Of a DNA stretch of 64,000 nt, positions 1-12,360 are shown piece after piece. Numbering within the stretch: the stretch's first letter is position 1; every line of letters starts with the position of its first letter. This stretch comes from Pisaster brevispinus (taxonomy: Eukaryota > Echinodermata > Asteroidea > Forcipulatida > Asteriidae). The stretch lies in the NCBI GenBank assembly GCA_023634235.1, contig JAMKCF010000011.1:18028027-18092026 (forward strand), in the 5' to 3' direction. The position numbers were made by a program, and so were the translations under genes. The notes under the pieces are model-generated. The model did no database searches. It had not been told where the DNA came from and worked only from the letters and a program-made list of their open reading frames with translations.

Positions 1-483
1 ACACCAGCCGTAGATGTCAGGAGAAAAACCACCGTTTACAGCGATTGTTCCTCCATAAATTGCGGGTGCTAAGCTGGTGAGCCAAACACAAGAAATGGCC
101 GTGTAAACTCGTCTTTTTGTTACGTTGGACCTGTGCCATAATGGCAACTCGATGGCCAAGTATCGTTCAATGGTGATCCCTAAAAGGGACTCGAGTGATG
201 CCAATGCGAATAATCCAAGAAAGAAGATACCAGCCACACACACTGATTGCTGGATAGTTTTATCCTGTACAACGAGAACCAGCATCTTCAACGGGATGAC
301 TAAAACACCGATTCCCAAATCGGCAAGAGTGAGCGAGGCCAGGAAGATGCGAGTCACTGTCTTAATACCTGATGTGGCACGTCGGAGGACAACCAAGCAG
401 AAGATGTTACTCAAGATGATCAGAACGGAGATAACGCCGAGTATTGCAAGACGACCGGTGTGAGAAGCTTCAGACACACCCAT
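1..483 (-). CDS. Rhodopsin-class (class A) GPCR, N-terminal part, cut by window edge
   Basis: Translating the minus strand from the ATG at 481-483 gives about 161 uninterrupted codons running off the left edge. Seen in order: a short N-terminus beginning MGVSEASHTG; TM1 ending in LSNIFCLVVLRR with the conserved Asn; TM2 with SLTLADLGIG, matching the conserved LAxAD motif; a Cys at the start of TM3; TM3 ending in GITIERYLAIE, so ERY stands in for DRY; the start of TM4 with CVWLTS; and a Trp-Cys pair just before the edge, at the place of the second extracellular loop. The family is a plasma-membrane receptor signalling through G proteins. The ligand cannot be told from half a receptor; the layout is typical of amine/peptide-type or orphan invertebrate receptors. 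The ATG was chosen because it directly precedes TM1 by a normal short N-tail; an upstream exon is possible. TM5-TM7 lie outside the window. Confidence 0.88.
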   Translation of the reverse strand, partial: MGVSEASHTGRLAILGVISVLIILSNIFCLVVLRRATSGIKTVTRIFLASLTLADLGIGVLVIPLKMLVLVVQDKTIQQSVCVAGIFFLGLFALASLESLLGITIERYLAIELPLWHRSNVTKRRVYTAISCVWLTSLAPAIYGGTIAVNGGFSPDIYGWC

Positions 484-2060
484 AATGCTCCACAATGTCC
501 ATGGTAAAAGAAGAGAAAGAGCTGGTTGTTTGTGATCGACTGATCCTTAAACACACATTATCACTATGACGCACAAGTACACCTGATGGACGGTTATGGC
601 GTTGACGTAGTGGTAATCCTCCTGACAACCTCGAGTCCAAATGGATAGGGTTACGCAAGAATAGACACTTTGATAACAGTTAACACGCAGAAGTAGTTGA
701 CATTGTAAAGTCTCTGTTTGAAATTTTCATTCTCTTGCTCTTGCATCACACTCCAGGGTACCTTATGAATAATTGAATAATAGGCCTCCACTGTATATTT
801 TTGAAGCACACAAAATTAATCTGTCAATCGTGAAGAACAGGGAAGTACATAATGGTTTGGTTTTTAATCAAAGATCGTGTAGCTCAGTAGGCCCAACTCA
901 GATGCGGGACCGTGTCAGTGAGCAGATCTTTTGATGCAACAATAGATCAGCGCAGACAATGAGCATTGCTATTATTGTAGTCTTGGTTCCAATACCTTCG
1001 CATGGATCAATTCCAACAACAGAATGAGATACTATCCATCGTTGGTAGTTCGCACCGAAATGGATCAATTCAAACAACATAGGGTGTCACTATCCTTGGT
1101 TCGATTACCAGCTTTACTACAGTCGTCAGCCTCGCCGATGGGTGCACCACACTAAATGGACAAATATTCATGCGCCAAGCTCATTATCATAATTTGTATA
1201 CCCACATAATTTTTTTTAATTATAACGTTTTGGGGGTCGTGCAATTATTAGAATGTGTAATTATAAGAATCTATCACAACCTGGGGGTTCTGTGTTTCAA
1301 CTTTTGGGGAGACTTAATAAATCTAGGCGTTTAAGTTGGCCCTATTTTACTTGGCAAGTGGAGAAGTGCTTCGAGAAAACTGGCAGCTAGTAGGTTTGGG
1401 AAAAAGTTCTTTTTCGGGAGTGTTTTTTTTCTGGGGTTGCTAGCAAAAATTCCAAACGGCTGACCTGCCAAAAAATTAAAAGAATTAGTTTAGTTGTCCG
1501 AAAATATGTCTGATTGGTTTTCAAGAGGCTGAGAGACTTAAACGATACGTTGATTATTTTTGAATATTTATCATTTAGCATTGGTTCCTATAGGAGTTTA
1601 TTAAGTGTGGTGCGCCCCGATGAATTCAAGAACGAAAAGTGCGTCCTTTGTCGGGTTATCGCGAGTATTTGTATAGACCTTTCTTTTGCAACGTCATAGC
1701 CCAAGTTTTTGCCAAACCAGGTTGGAATACTATAGAAAGCCATAAATGCAAAACAAAAACAGATACCTTCAGTTTGTAACAATGTTACACAGATATTCAA
1801 AAATAGTGTTGAATTTATTAGAAAAAAAAGCAACCGATCATGGGAGGTATTTAATAAGAAGCTTGCCGAAAATGTTGAATTTGGTTCAAACATCTGCTAA
1901 CGCGATTGAATGTTTTACTAACATTTTACTAACATTCGGCGGTCCATGCCAACCAGCGCTGTTTGTTTATCAACAATGGAAAGGTCTATAAGGTAGTTAC
2001 GTGTATAAGTAAGTAACGTCTTGGACCAAGAGTACATGCGTTGCAGTGTCGTTTACCTAA
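484..2060. other. Intergenic stretch without recognisable gene
   Basis: This is the presumed upstream region of the class A GPCR. The open frames here (for example around 1588-1893 on the minus strand) are short, AT-rich and show no family motif. No repeat units or transposon ends were recognised. Confidence 0.5.
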
Positions 2061-2381
2061 CCGGACTGAAGCTAGCCGCGTATTGGGCCAGATTTCCCAC
2101 CCGCGTATTCAAGGGCCGGCCAGCCGCGTATTCAGGAAAACTAGAATCCATGCAGTAAAAGGCGGTAAAATTTCCAGTTCCTTTTTTTGGTGCTTTTAAC
2201 GAATTTTTTAATAATCTTGCTTTATCTGTATAATTTTTTTTTTAATTATGTGTAACTAACATTGACAATGACAAGACTCGTAGACCAAATTAGCTCATTT
2301 AGCTGCATAATTAGTGAGTAATTAGCCGCCACAATTAAGACCTCATCATCAGGACCATATTACGCAACTGCTAAAAAACTT

Positions 2382-2965
2382 GCACTCACCCCAAAGTAAA
2401 TGTACCCTTCATGTTTCCAAAATCATGGAATTTTATTCCATAATCCGATAGACCATACCACTGGGCACACTTAATTTTGGAGGGGGCTAATTCGGATCAC
2501 TAATTAATACCTAATTAGCCGCTACAATACACGCCATTTTCGACCATACGTTAATGTATAGCACTTGTCACAAATACTTACTATTTTGACTGCACTCACC
2601 GTAAAGTAAATGTACCCTTCATGTTGCAAAAAATATGGAATTTTATTCCATAATCCAATAGACCATACCACAGGGCACACTTAATTTTGGAGGGGGCTAA
2701 TTCGGATCACTAATTAATACCTAATTAGCCGCGACAATACACGCAATTTTCGACTATACGTTAATGTATGGCACTTGTCACAAAAACTTACTATTTTGAA
2801 TGCACGCGCCGTAAAGTAAATGTACCCTTCATGTAGCAAAAAAGATGGAATTTTATTCCATAATCTGATAGACCCTACCACTGGGCACACTTAATTTTGG
2901 AGGGGGCTAATTCAGATCACTAAGTAATACCTAATTAGCCGCTACAATATACGCCATTTTCTGTG
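2382..2965 (+). repeat. Three tandem copies of a 210-bp subterminal repeat (left arm)
   Basis: Copies start near 2382, 2592 and 2802 with GCACTCACC/GCACGCGCC followed by a TAAATGTACCCTTCATG block. Each includes GGAATTTTATTCCATAAT, a small palindrome, and GGAGGGGGCTAATTC. Divergence between copies is low (a few percent). Confidence 0.85.
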
Positions 2966-4309
2966 CTGTCTAGTGTAGTGTTGTGTTGACAACACAAACA
3001 GCGGGCAAATTTCCTGTCACAACTTTTTAACCGTGTTTTCCTCCCCCTAAGGTTTCAAGTATGTTTGAATTGATATTACACTGTTTTTGACACAATTTTG
3101 TTCCCAGATTTTTTAAATTGAAAATCACAATTTTACGCTTGTAACCTTTTGAGGCTGTCAATATTGACAATATTTTACATCTTAAGAAAGATCTTGGATG
3201 AGTGAAGAAATATGCAGAGATTTTTGTCAATCTCTTTTTCTCTAGAGTTGTTTGACTAGATGCAAACTCAAATAAGTTAGCACCAATACAAAATGCAACA
3301 ATTTGAAGAAGTTGAAAATTATTATGACGTCACCATGACGTTTCAGCTGTCACGTGACATCAAAATTTGTTCTCATGAAATTTTTTATTATTCAAACAAA
3401 CATGCCATGAACGTGGGGTTTCTGTTAATGACTTTGATACAATTTGTAGATCGTGTCAGTCTTTTATTTGTTTGTGGCGTCATCAGGATGTCACCAAACG
3501 TTTTTTTTTCCTTTTGCGTACCAACCGACGGAAGAATTATAGGCCAAATGACAATGACAGGTTTTGTGTGTACGAAATTATTGGTACAATGAGCGTGGGT
3601 AAGGGAGTGTATCATGAGTCTCATAAAACCGACTGATAAAGACCCCCGTTACGCGCACACTGCAGCTATAGGCCCTGCATAAAATGACTACAAAATCGCG
3701 GCCTCGTGGGTTGAGTCAGAGTGGCCCAAAACATTTTATGCGTTTGTTTAACAAAAAAGGTACCTCTTGATTTAATTTCAACAATGAGTCCTGAGAAAAG
3801 AAGAGGAAGCGTGTCTTCCAAATTACAATTTCAGTAGACCTGTTCTTAGTTTTGGTATTTGTTTTTATTTATTTTACCTCAAGGTTGAATGGTCTTAATC
3901 GCATGTTTATGTGCAGTTTGTTTATGGGGTAAAGTATATACATGTACAATGTATATTATGTACATGTAAAGCAAAGCCTAGTACTGCACAAGTTAAAGGA
4001 GTACGCTAAGTTTTATATATTGAACAATTTATTTTCAACGTTCTGGAACGTTTCGTATATTACAGAATAGGAAGGCTACATTTCCTTCCTTTCCCTCTTG
4101 GTTTGTATTGATTCAAACATATGACATACTGCTTGTAATGTAATGACTATTTATAACTATATCAGTCTTTGTTTAATTTGTGCATCGAGTAGGAAATAAA
4201 GTGAATTGAATTGAAAAACTGAAATTGAGAAGTGCATTCATTTTTATTCAATACTTAGGGTAAAGCTACCGCATATTATTTTGTGTATAGGTACAAATGT
4301 ATTGGGTTT

Positions 4310-4738
4310 TCATTAATGATGATCCGAATTAAGTATTTGTGGCAAGTGCCATACATTAACGTATGGTCGAAAAGGCGTGTATTGTAGCGGCTAATTAGGT
4401 ACTAATTAGTGATCCGAATTAGCCCCCTCCAAAATTAAGTGTGCCCAGTGGTATGGTCTATCAGATTATGGAATAAAATTCCATCTTTTTTGCAACATGA
4501 AGGGTACATTTACTTTACGGTGAGTGCATTCAAAATAGTAAGTATAGTGTAAATGTGCCATACATTAACGTATTGTCGAAAATGGCGTATATTGTAGCGG
4601 CTAATTAGGTATTAATTAGTGATCCGAATTAGCCCCCTCCAAAATTAAGTGTGCCCAGTGGTATGGTCTATCAGATTATGGAATAAAATTTCATACTTTT
4701 TGCAACATGAAGGGTACATTTACTTTGGGGTGAGTGCA
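4310..4738 (-). repeat. Two inverted copies of the same 210-bp repeat (right arm)
   Basis: These are the reverse complement of the array at 2382-2965, with unit boundaries near 4519 and 4730 (GGTGAGTGCA in plus sense). The inverted placement with the outer termini identifies them as the matching subterminal array of the 3-kb element. Confidence 0.83.
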
Positions 4739-5256
4739 AGTTTTTTAGCAGTTGCGTAATACGGTCTTGATGATGAGGTCTTAATTGTGGCGGCTAATTA
4801 CTCACTAATTATGTAACCCAATGAGCTTATTTAGTCCTACGAGTCTTGTCATTGATATGTTAGTTAAAAATAATGAAAAAATTATACTTTTAAAGCAATA
4901 TTTAAAAAAAAATCGTTAAAATTAAAAAGAAAAGGAGACGGAAATTTCACCGCCTTTTACTGCATGGATTCTTTTTTTCCTGAATACGCGGCTGGCCGGC
5001 CCTTGAATACGCGGATGGGAAATCTGGCCCAATACGCGGCTAGCTTCAGTCCGGAGTTTCACACTAGTAAATAAACAGACCATGTGCTTATTGGGTCGAC
5101 TGAGGTCGCTCCGGTTTCGTTGCATTGTGTCCGTCATGTTTGTTGATTTGACATCTAAACTAATAAGGGTAAAGTTCTGTGGTATCATCATGCAGACAAA
5201 CTCCCTCTTGTTGAGCGTGTGTGGTTCAAACATGGAGCAGGTCTATCCGTCGTCAG

Positions 5257-5570
5257 CAGTAGCGAAGGGTACAATTTTAGAGGGCACCGTTTTTGTAGGG
5301 GGCACTTTTGGTCAATTAAAAATGTACTTTCCGTTTTTGCATTTTTTTTTATAAACAAGCCCCTCTTCAGCCCTCTTGTCATGTCATTCGCATTTTTTTA
5401 TGAGGTATTCTAACGTAGAGGTAAACACAAATACATTTTGTGTGACAAAGTGAAATGACTACATAAAACTTAAAGAATGTAAAATTTTAGTTTGTCGAGG
5501 GGGGGGGGGGGGACGGACATCAATGAGGGGGTACATGCCCCGTGCCGCCCCCACCTTAGTTACGCCACTG
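5257..5570. mobile_element. hAT-type MITE
   Basis: The right end read on the minus strand begins CAGTGGCGTAACTAAG, a terminal sequence commonly seen on hAT transposons. The left end begins CAGTAGCGAAGG, matching at 9 of 12 positions. The flanking 8-mers are GTCGTCAG (5249-5256) and GTCGTCGG (5571-5578), one mismatch, which fits the 8-bp target duplication of hAT. There is no coding capacity, and a G-run lies near 5500. Confidence 0.65.
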
Positions 5571-5578
5571 GTCGTCGG

Positions 5579-6355
5579 GTATTACTTTGAGAGAAAGTTT
5601 TTTAATTGTATATACTCCTAATGTTTTGCTATGTGTAACCCTAGTTTGCTTTATAGCTTTTAAAATAGTTCAGTGTTTTGTTGTGTTTCGTTCAGTTAAA
5701 GCATCCTTTCACTTGCACATGAAGTCTTGAATGCCCTATGGACAGTGACCTTTTCGTGAAATTGTGTCATGTTCCCATAAAGCTTAATCATAACCTGAAA
5801 AGTGTTCAGTCAATTATTTGTCCTCGTCGCTGCAAGTCAACCAAACGCTGATATTTATGGGATCAGTTTTACTAATAATAAACCTCTAGATAAAGTACCA
5901 CCTCAAACTCCCCCGTCAAAATTTACCTGGATTTATGGGGCCTGACCTTTTTCTGGGTCGGGCTAGGCTGACCCGGAAAAGAGTAAAAAAACTGGATCTT
6001 AACTCAGATTCTTCGTCAGTTTGACCCATTTCTGGGACATTTTAGATTCCGGGTCCCATTGACCCAGAATTGAGTCAGTCCCCACGGGATTCGGATCTGG
6101 GTCACTGGGTTGTCTGTGTGTCTTTGGTGACGAGCATCTTGCCACTGCAGAGTTACCAGTTGCGATTCCCTCTGCTTCACTCCCGTTGTTACCGTGACAC
6201 CTTTCTTTTCGGTCAATCCTCGAGGAGGCGCTTTGCCAACTTAAACAATCCGCCGTGTCAGGATTTGGGTAGAGAACATCGTGTTCAACCGATTTCATGT
6301 AATAGAACTTGAATGTTTTGGCAGTTTCAACCGTCTTTAATGTCAAGAAACTGAC

Positions 6356-6356
<1 letters not shown>
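5579..6356. other. Intergenic stretch, nothing assigned
   Basis: The minus-strand frame at 5999-6346 is the longest (115 codons), but it is rich in local GGGTC/GACCC repeats (5950-6110) and shows no domain. It is treated as non-coding. Confidence 0.4.
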
Positions 6357-6387
<31 letters not shown>

Positions 6388-7034
6388 TTGCAATATCTTT
6401 ATACAGGATAAAAAGATCAGCAAAAGCTGTTTTACATCAATGTCCTGTTATACATTTTTTTAAAAGAAAAAAGAAAATCACAACGAAATCAACACACACA
6501 AAAAAGAAGAATACAAAAAAAGCTACTTGAAATACAGTTTCCTATATAAACGTTTAAAAATGCCAATGGAGGAGGAACTTTGAATGGAAGAGGGAATATT
6601 GTTCTAAACTTTAGCACCGGCAAACACAAAAGATTTTTTAAAGCACTCGACGTTATGTTTAGGGATAACAACATTAAGAGAGTCTGCATTTCTTGTGTTA
6701 ATACCATGCCTATCGAAGTACATTTCTACGTCATTGCATAGTCGACTTGGAGCAAGCCCGTGAACACATTTTATAAAATAGACATGCTAAAAAGAAATCT
6801 CTTCTTTGTTCCACGGTTTGCCAAGATAAATGATTAATAAGGTCTTCACCACGAACGTTCTTATAATCAAAATTGTTGGAGACAACCCTGACAGCTCTTT
6901 TCTGCAGTCTGAGAAGTGCCCTTTTACTATTCATTGAACAATTTCCCCACACAGAACACGCATAATCGAAGCAGGGTTGAATGGTCGTTTTGTAAAGCGT
7001 GTCAAGTAAACGACTGTTAATTGTATGCCTAATC
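6357..7034 (-). mobile_element. 3' part of a CR1-type LINE (split by the 18-kb transposon)
   Basis: On the minus strand this carries the C-terminal end of a CR1/Jockey-type ORF2: a LYKTTIQPCFDYACSVWG block, then RLQKRAVRVV, then HGINTRNADSLNVVIPKHN and a final SFVFAGAKV/NNIPSS block. It ends in a short 3' untranslated region and an (AAAT)n tail at 6357-6390. The reading frame continues directly from the reverse transcriptase at 25157 and above once the intervening element and one copy of CTAATC are removed. Decay is visible: a one-base frame change near 6773 and an in-frame TAG at 6604-6606. Confidence 0.9.
7029..7034. repeat. Left target-site duplication CTAATC
   Basis: The hexamer directly precedes the terminal TACGGAGC of the 18-kb element and matches 25157-25162 exactly. 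It lies inside the CR1 coding frame. Confidence 0.92.
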
Positions 7035-7600
7035 TACGGAGCTCTGGAAGTGCCATCCGACATGTTGAGATCCTGACATAATTATCTCCGGATGACGACA
7101 TCCTAAACGCAAATAAGTCGACATACCGAGATAATTATCTCGGGATGACGACGTCCTAAACTAGGATGTCGTCTTGCTGTTATAATTTATCTCGGGATGA
7201 CGACATCCTATAAGTAGGTTGTCGTCTTGCTGTGACAATTTATCTCGGGATGACGACATCTTAAAAGTAGGATGTCGTCTTGCTGTGATAATTTATCTCG
7301 GGATGACGACATCCTAAAAGCAGGATGTCGTATTGCTGTGATAATTTATCTCGGGATGTCGACATCCTAAATGTAGGATGTCGTCTTGCTGTGATAATTT
7401 ATCTCGGGATGACGACATCCCAAAAGTAGGATGTCGTCTTGCTGTGATAAGTTATCTCGGGATGTCGACATCCTAAAAGCAGGATGTCGTCTTCTTGTGA
7501 TGATTTATCTTTGGATGACGACATCCATAATGTAGGATGTCGTCTTCCCTACATAAATTATATCGGAATGTCGACATCCTCAAATTTGATGTCGTCTACC
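7035..7600 (+). repeat. Left terminus: inverted end plus about 9 tandem 53-bp hairpin repeats
   Basis: After about 110 bp of unique terminus, units of about 53 bp follow. Each carries GGATGTCGTC near its start and GACGACATCC (or the variant GTCGACATCC) near its end, separated by TATCTCGGGAT-type sequence. Every unit can therefore fold as a hairpin. Copies toward 7500-7600 are more diverged (TCTTCCCTAC, TCTACCC). Confidence 0.9.
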
Positions 7601-7675
7601 CTTTATAATGTTAAATGAGTGACGCCATCTTGGTTTTCGATTATTCTACGCCACATTGGATCACATCATGTAATC

Positions 7676-9510
7676 ATGTCAGGCGTTTTGTTGGTAAGTT
7701 TACTACATTTTTAGCCCACTAAAATAGTATTGTTATGAGATGTTACACTTCACACACCAAAACACCACACAAATTGGCAGAAGGTTATAATTTAGTCGGG
7801 TGTTAAACAAATTCAAAGACGATGTTACAAGAAGCAGAGTCATGTACAGTACTTGTCATACATAAGACTGGCAAATTAAACGTTACGTTTTGGAAATAGG
7901 CATTCCATCCCATTAAAAATTAATTTACAATAATAAACCAAATCCCCAAATATGTCAATCAAAAAAGAAGCCAAGCATTTGTATTGCATTAAACTGATGA
8001 ATCGACATTCTTCGAATATGTTCTCAATACGCAGGCGTTAATCCCGGGGAGGGGGCGTGGCCGTGGGATATATTCCTCACTTTTTGGACGGGGGATTTCC
8101 CATAGGATTATTCCCTAAAAATGGCCATGCAGTTTATAAAATAAGCAAACGCTACGAGTAAGTATGCAAAAGAAGCAATTATAATGATTCTCAGCTAGAC
8201 ACACATGTTATTAAATCCCTTCACCAGTTTAACACTTTGTATATTTTTCTTTATTCCAGATCATCCTGTTGAGTGTGAAATTGCAGACTGTTTCTGCACC
8301 AGATGTACCCTATACGGCTGCTGAAATAACGGGTCATAATAGTGTATCTAGGGAAGGACTGATAGCACACTACTTTATGAGTGGATATTCTGCTTATGAA
8401 ATCATCGGATTTCTTTGTTTTCGTCATGACATTACAATCAGCCTGCGTCATTTACGCAGACTTCTTCGGCAACTTGGATTACGTCGTCGCGAGGACTCAG
8501 ATCTTGAAGATGTTGCTGAAGTAATGGTTTCTGTGCTGAACGACACGTCCAGTTCTTTTGGGTATCGTTTCATGTGGCGTCTTTTGAAAACTCTCTACGA
8601 CCTTCGGGTTTCACAGCATACTGTCAGACATTTATTGAAAGCCCTTGATCCAGAGGGTGTTCGACTGAGATCTTTGCGGCGGTTTAGACGCCGACATTAC
8701 ATTTCGAAAGGTCCCAACTATTTAATACACATAGATGGTTTTGATAAACTCAAACCTTTTGGAATATTATCAAATCATGCTGCCATTGACGGATTTTCAA
8801 GGCGAATCTTATGGATTTGTGTTGGACCTTCAAATAAAAATCCGAGTTATATAGCATACTTTTTCTTGGAGCTTGTTGAACGCCTGCAAGGTGTCCCTAA
8901 AATAGTTCGAGCAGATAGAGGAACTGAAAACTCATTAGTAAGAGACATTCAGACAGCTCTCCGTTTACACCACGCTGATTCATTCAGAAGAGGACGAAGT
9001 TTTATGTACGGTCGTTCCACAGCAAATCAGAGGATAGAGGCGTGGTGGTCAACGCTGAAGCGATTGAGTGGCCAGTTGTGGATTAACTTTTTCAAAGATT
9101 TAAGGGACATGGGAACATTTGATACCTCGAATGATGTTCATGTAGAATGTGCAAGATTTGCATTTACTTCATTGATACAGCGTGACTTTTCCAGACTAGC
9201 TGAAATGTGGAATCAGCATCGTATTAGACATCAACCCAATGTAGAGTGCCCAGCGGGCAAACCAGACGTTCTGTATTTCCTGCCTGAAGCTCATGGCACA
9301 AGAGACTATAAAATTCCTTTACATTATTCTTCAGAAGAGTTGCAGCAAGTAAAGGCTGAATATTGTGAGCCCTTCCCGGCATACGGATGTTCTCCAGACT
9401 TCATTGCACAGCTGAATGAATTGGTTGGAGATATAAATCGCTACACTCTTCCAAATACAATAGAAGAGGCATCTGATTTGTTTTGCACCCTCACTGATTT
9501 GTTTGAGTAA
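7676..9510 (+). CDS. DDE transposase/integrase-fold protein, two exons (7676-7693, 8260-9510)
   Basis: The main exon 8260-9510 is open throughout. It follows a pyrimidine-rich TTATTCCAG acceptor, and its first in-frame ATG lies well inside, so a 5' exon is needed. A fitting one is at 7676-7693 (ATGTCAGGC... then a GTAAGT donor), phase 0, giving about 422 aa. Counting from the TTG at 8269, residues 30-75 form a helix-turn-helix-like region; an IS3-like SFGYRFMWRLL block follows near 96-107. The catalytic core has HIDGFDK (Asp156), RADRGTEN (Asp216) and QRIEAWW (Glu257), i.e. two Asp and a Glu with 40 residues between the last pair. It should cut and join the ends of the surrounding element in the nucleus. 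A poly(A) signal AATAAA is at 9912-9917. The main exon has no stop or frameshift, so it may still be functional. The first exon is inferred from splice signals only. Confidence 0.85.
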
Positions 9511-11464
9511 AAGCTTTGTATGAAAAAAACATTGATGAACCAATGTACTTATAAGAGCTCAAAACTACAAAAGTTTGTACAGAGTGCCGTCACAGACTAT
9601 CGATGGTATAGAGAGTTTTGTCCGCATAACAATAATTGTGATGCCTTATTATTAGTTTTTGTAATTGTTATTCTAAAAGTCATATGATGATTATACCCAA
9701 ATAACTAGGGCGCTGTAGGTCCCTACTCATCTTTTTGAAATGTTGACTTGGACGGTCCATGGACGGTCGTACATATAGACTTAGTTTCGGCGAAGATTAT
9801 TCGCGTATTGCCTTCCAAAATTGCCCAAATGACCAAAATGACATGACGAAATAGCTGTAAAATGAAGCACATGTACTGGTTTCTCAACATGTTTGTACTT
9901 GTTTATGAAGCAATAAAGAATGAAAGTTCCAATTAAAATGATTTGACTTCTGAAGAAAGGTGTTAGTATATGTGTGCCACAGAAGCTATAGCACGTCTTT
10001 TTGCATGTTAATTTTTATTATATAACCGTTTTCATGTTTTATTCCCCAAACAATTTCATGTTGTGTTCTCAAAGCTAATTAAAATAGGGAAAATTCATCC
10101 ATGACAGTTTTACCATGATGTATCAAAGTACTGTTTCCGAGAAAATACTTCACTTGCAGACAAACGGACAACATCCAGAAACTGTACACACAATGTCGAA
10201 CATGAAAGCACATTGATTGACTGATCTACTGCTAGGCCTGTACAAAAAAAGTTAACATCATATAAAACGTTCTCTGATTGGTTGAGAAGCCAAAAGTTAA
10301 AACTTAATTGCCATAAAAAATCCTAACTAGAAATTACAGAAAGTGTTGGTATCGTTTACAGTACACTGATTTTATTTTTCATGTTTATTTTGAAATCGTC
10401 ATTGTCTGTCAAAATGGTCGCGCAATTTGGCGGGCCTGCGCTAAAAAGGTTGGTCACTTGGTTGGTCACTTGGTTGGTCGTGTAAACAATAATTTGTCAT
10501 GTCTTAGTCACATAACGACATACATTTTGTCATGCTGATGTAGTCTACCATTAAAAGTAGCCTTGCACCAGTTTTGATTCGTCCAGGAATGAAAACGATT
10601 AGATGCGTTGATTTTACTTTCGCATGCACCTAAACAAAATCACAAATTGACTAATTATTTGCTTTACACATAATGTTCACTTTGTTTGACGATTTTTTTT
10701 TCACCATGATTGACTAAATAAAGTTTTCAGTTAAATATTGTTTGAAAGCAACATTGTTCATAATTTTATTGACGTACTTTCTTCACGTGGGCCTAATAAG
10801 GGTTCTATTCTATACAACTCAATGGCATGCATTGTGTGTTCCCAACCCATGTCTATTCTATTTGTAAATATATCACAGGCACCTCAAAATTACCACAAAA
10901 TGATCCGTTGGCTATTATAAGGAAAACTCCTGATCAAAAAACGGTCTGTAATTTTTTGGATAAAAGCGAGCCATTCTATACTATATGACTTAACAAAGAT
11001 CGACTTCAACGAGGTGGTCATCATGTGCAAGCTTCCAAAGCCTACAACGGGAGGAAGCTGTGGCTGGTAAGTAGAGGGTTAAAGGTAAAGGTTTTGCTCC
11101 CTATCGTCGCATGAACATTGACATTTGCATTTACTCAGGGGCGGATCCAGGATTTTCAGAATGGGGCACAAACTTTGAGGATTTATACTGAACATTTTCA
11201 GTATTCCTAAAGTATCAATGCAGATGACCTAATTCATTTTTGAATGATAATCTAATGGATGAAGTTTTATACTGAGAGGCAAACAAGTCCGCAGAAAGCT
11301 CCAAATCATTGTTAGTCCCATCTCATCAGGTTTTATAACATTTGTGTCCACATTACAAATGAGAAATGCGACGCCATTATGGTGTGGGGTCCGTCCGACG
11401 CCCGCTTAAGGACCCCTGAAAATGGTTGATTCTAGATGCCCTGTGGTGTTTCCTCGTAATATTT
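9511..11464. other. Interior of the 18-kb element without recognised gene
   Basis: This contains the probable 3' untranslated region of the transposase and AT-rich DNA with no domain-bearing frame. CAGGGGCGGATCCAGG at about 11136 resembles a hAT terminus, but no matching partner with an 8-bp duplication was found. Confidence 0.4.
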
Positions 11465-12360
11465 AAACATTAACGGAACTTCATCAAACTTTTAGAATCT
11501 ATTAATGAAGGCTGTAGCTTTATAAGAAATATTTTTTTCAGATTTTTACCACTTATAATTATCGACTTATTTAAAGTTAAACTCATCTCAAACGTTAGGG
11601 GCTCATCGGTTTCCGTGTACACAGTACAGCGTATAGCCAACAAGCGCGCTGACTGCAGTAGCAGGCTCCACTATGACACCCCTCACAGAACCCGTCCTCA
11701 TAGTCTTTAAACATTAACGGAACTTCATCAAACTTTCAGAATCTATTAATGAAGGCTGTAGCTTTATAAAACATATTTTTTCAGATTTTTACCACTTATA
11801 ACTTTTGACTTATTTAAAGTTAAACTCATCTCAAACGTTAGGGGCTCATCGGTTTCCGTGTACACAGTAGAGCGTATAGCCAACAAGCACGTTGACTGCA
11901 GTAGCAGGCTCCACTATGACACCCTTCACAGAACCCGTCCTCATAGTCTTTAAACATTAACGGAACTTCATCAAACTTTCAGAATCTATTAATGAAGGCT
12001 GTAGCTTTATAAGAAATATTTTTTTCAGATTTTTACCACTTATAATTATTGACTTATTTAAAGTTAAACTCATCTCAAACGTTAGGGGCTCATCGGTTTC
12101 CGTGTACACAGTACAGCATGTACACAGTTAACAAGCACGGGGACTGCAGTAGCAGGCTCCACTATGACACTCCTCACAGAACCCGTCCTCATAGTCTTTA
12201 AACATTAACGGAACTTCATCAAACTTTCAGAATCTATTAATGAAGGCTGTAGCTTTATAAAACATTTTTTTTTCAGATTTTTATCAATTATAATTACCGA
12301 CTTATTCAAGGTTAAACTCATCTCAAACGATAGGGGCTCATTGGTTTCATGCGGCCATTA
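11465..12360 (+). repeat. Satellite array, about 3.7 copies of a 242-249-bp unit
   Basis: AAACATTAACGGAAC recurs at about 11465, 11709, 11951 and 12200. Each unit also carries GTTAGGGGCTCATCGG, GTGTACACAGTA and GGCTCCACTATGACAC. The array is the inverted counterpart of 17005-18870. Confidence 0.9.

Larger units (their letters stand above)
2061..5054. mobile_element. 3-kb non-autonomous TIR element with subterminal satellite arrays
   Basis: The two ends are inverted copies. The left begins CCGGACTGAAGCTAGC, and the right end read on the minus strand begins the same way. Similarity continues through a GCGTATTGGGCC block, the GCGTATTCAAGGGCC blocks and a TACTGCATGGATTC-type block (minus sense on the right), then on into the inverted satellite arrays, so each inverted terminus is about 600-900 bp. 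The central part (about 2970-4300) has only short frames without known domains, so the element looks non-autonomous. No clear target duplication is visible (TTACCTAA on the left, AGTTTCAC on the right), so the exact ends or an old age remain open. The superfamily is not recognised. Confidence 0.7.

Noticed and set aside
125..463. Plus-strand 112-codon frame at the left edge
   Set aside because: It is the antisense shadow of the GPCR transmembrane coding sequence.
5999..6346. 115-codon minus-strand frame
   Set aside because: No domain, and its composition is explained by local GGGTC/GACCC repeats.
7100..7600. CRISPR-like appearance of regular 53-bp repeats
   Set aside because: There are no unique spacers; the whole unit repeats, and the sequence is an animal transposon terminus.
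11136..11400. hAT element starting CAGGGGCGGATCCAGG
   Set aside because: No inverted partner or 8-bp duplication could be found nearby, so only the resemblance is noted.
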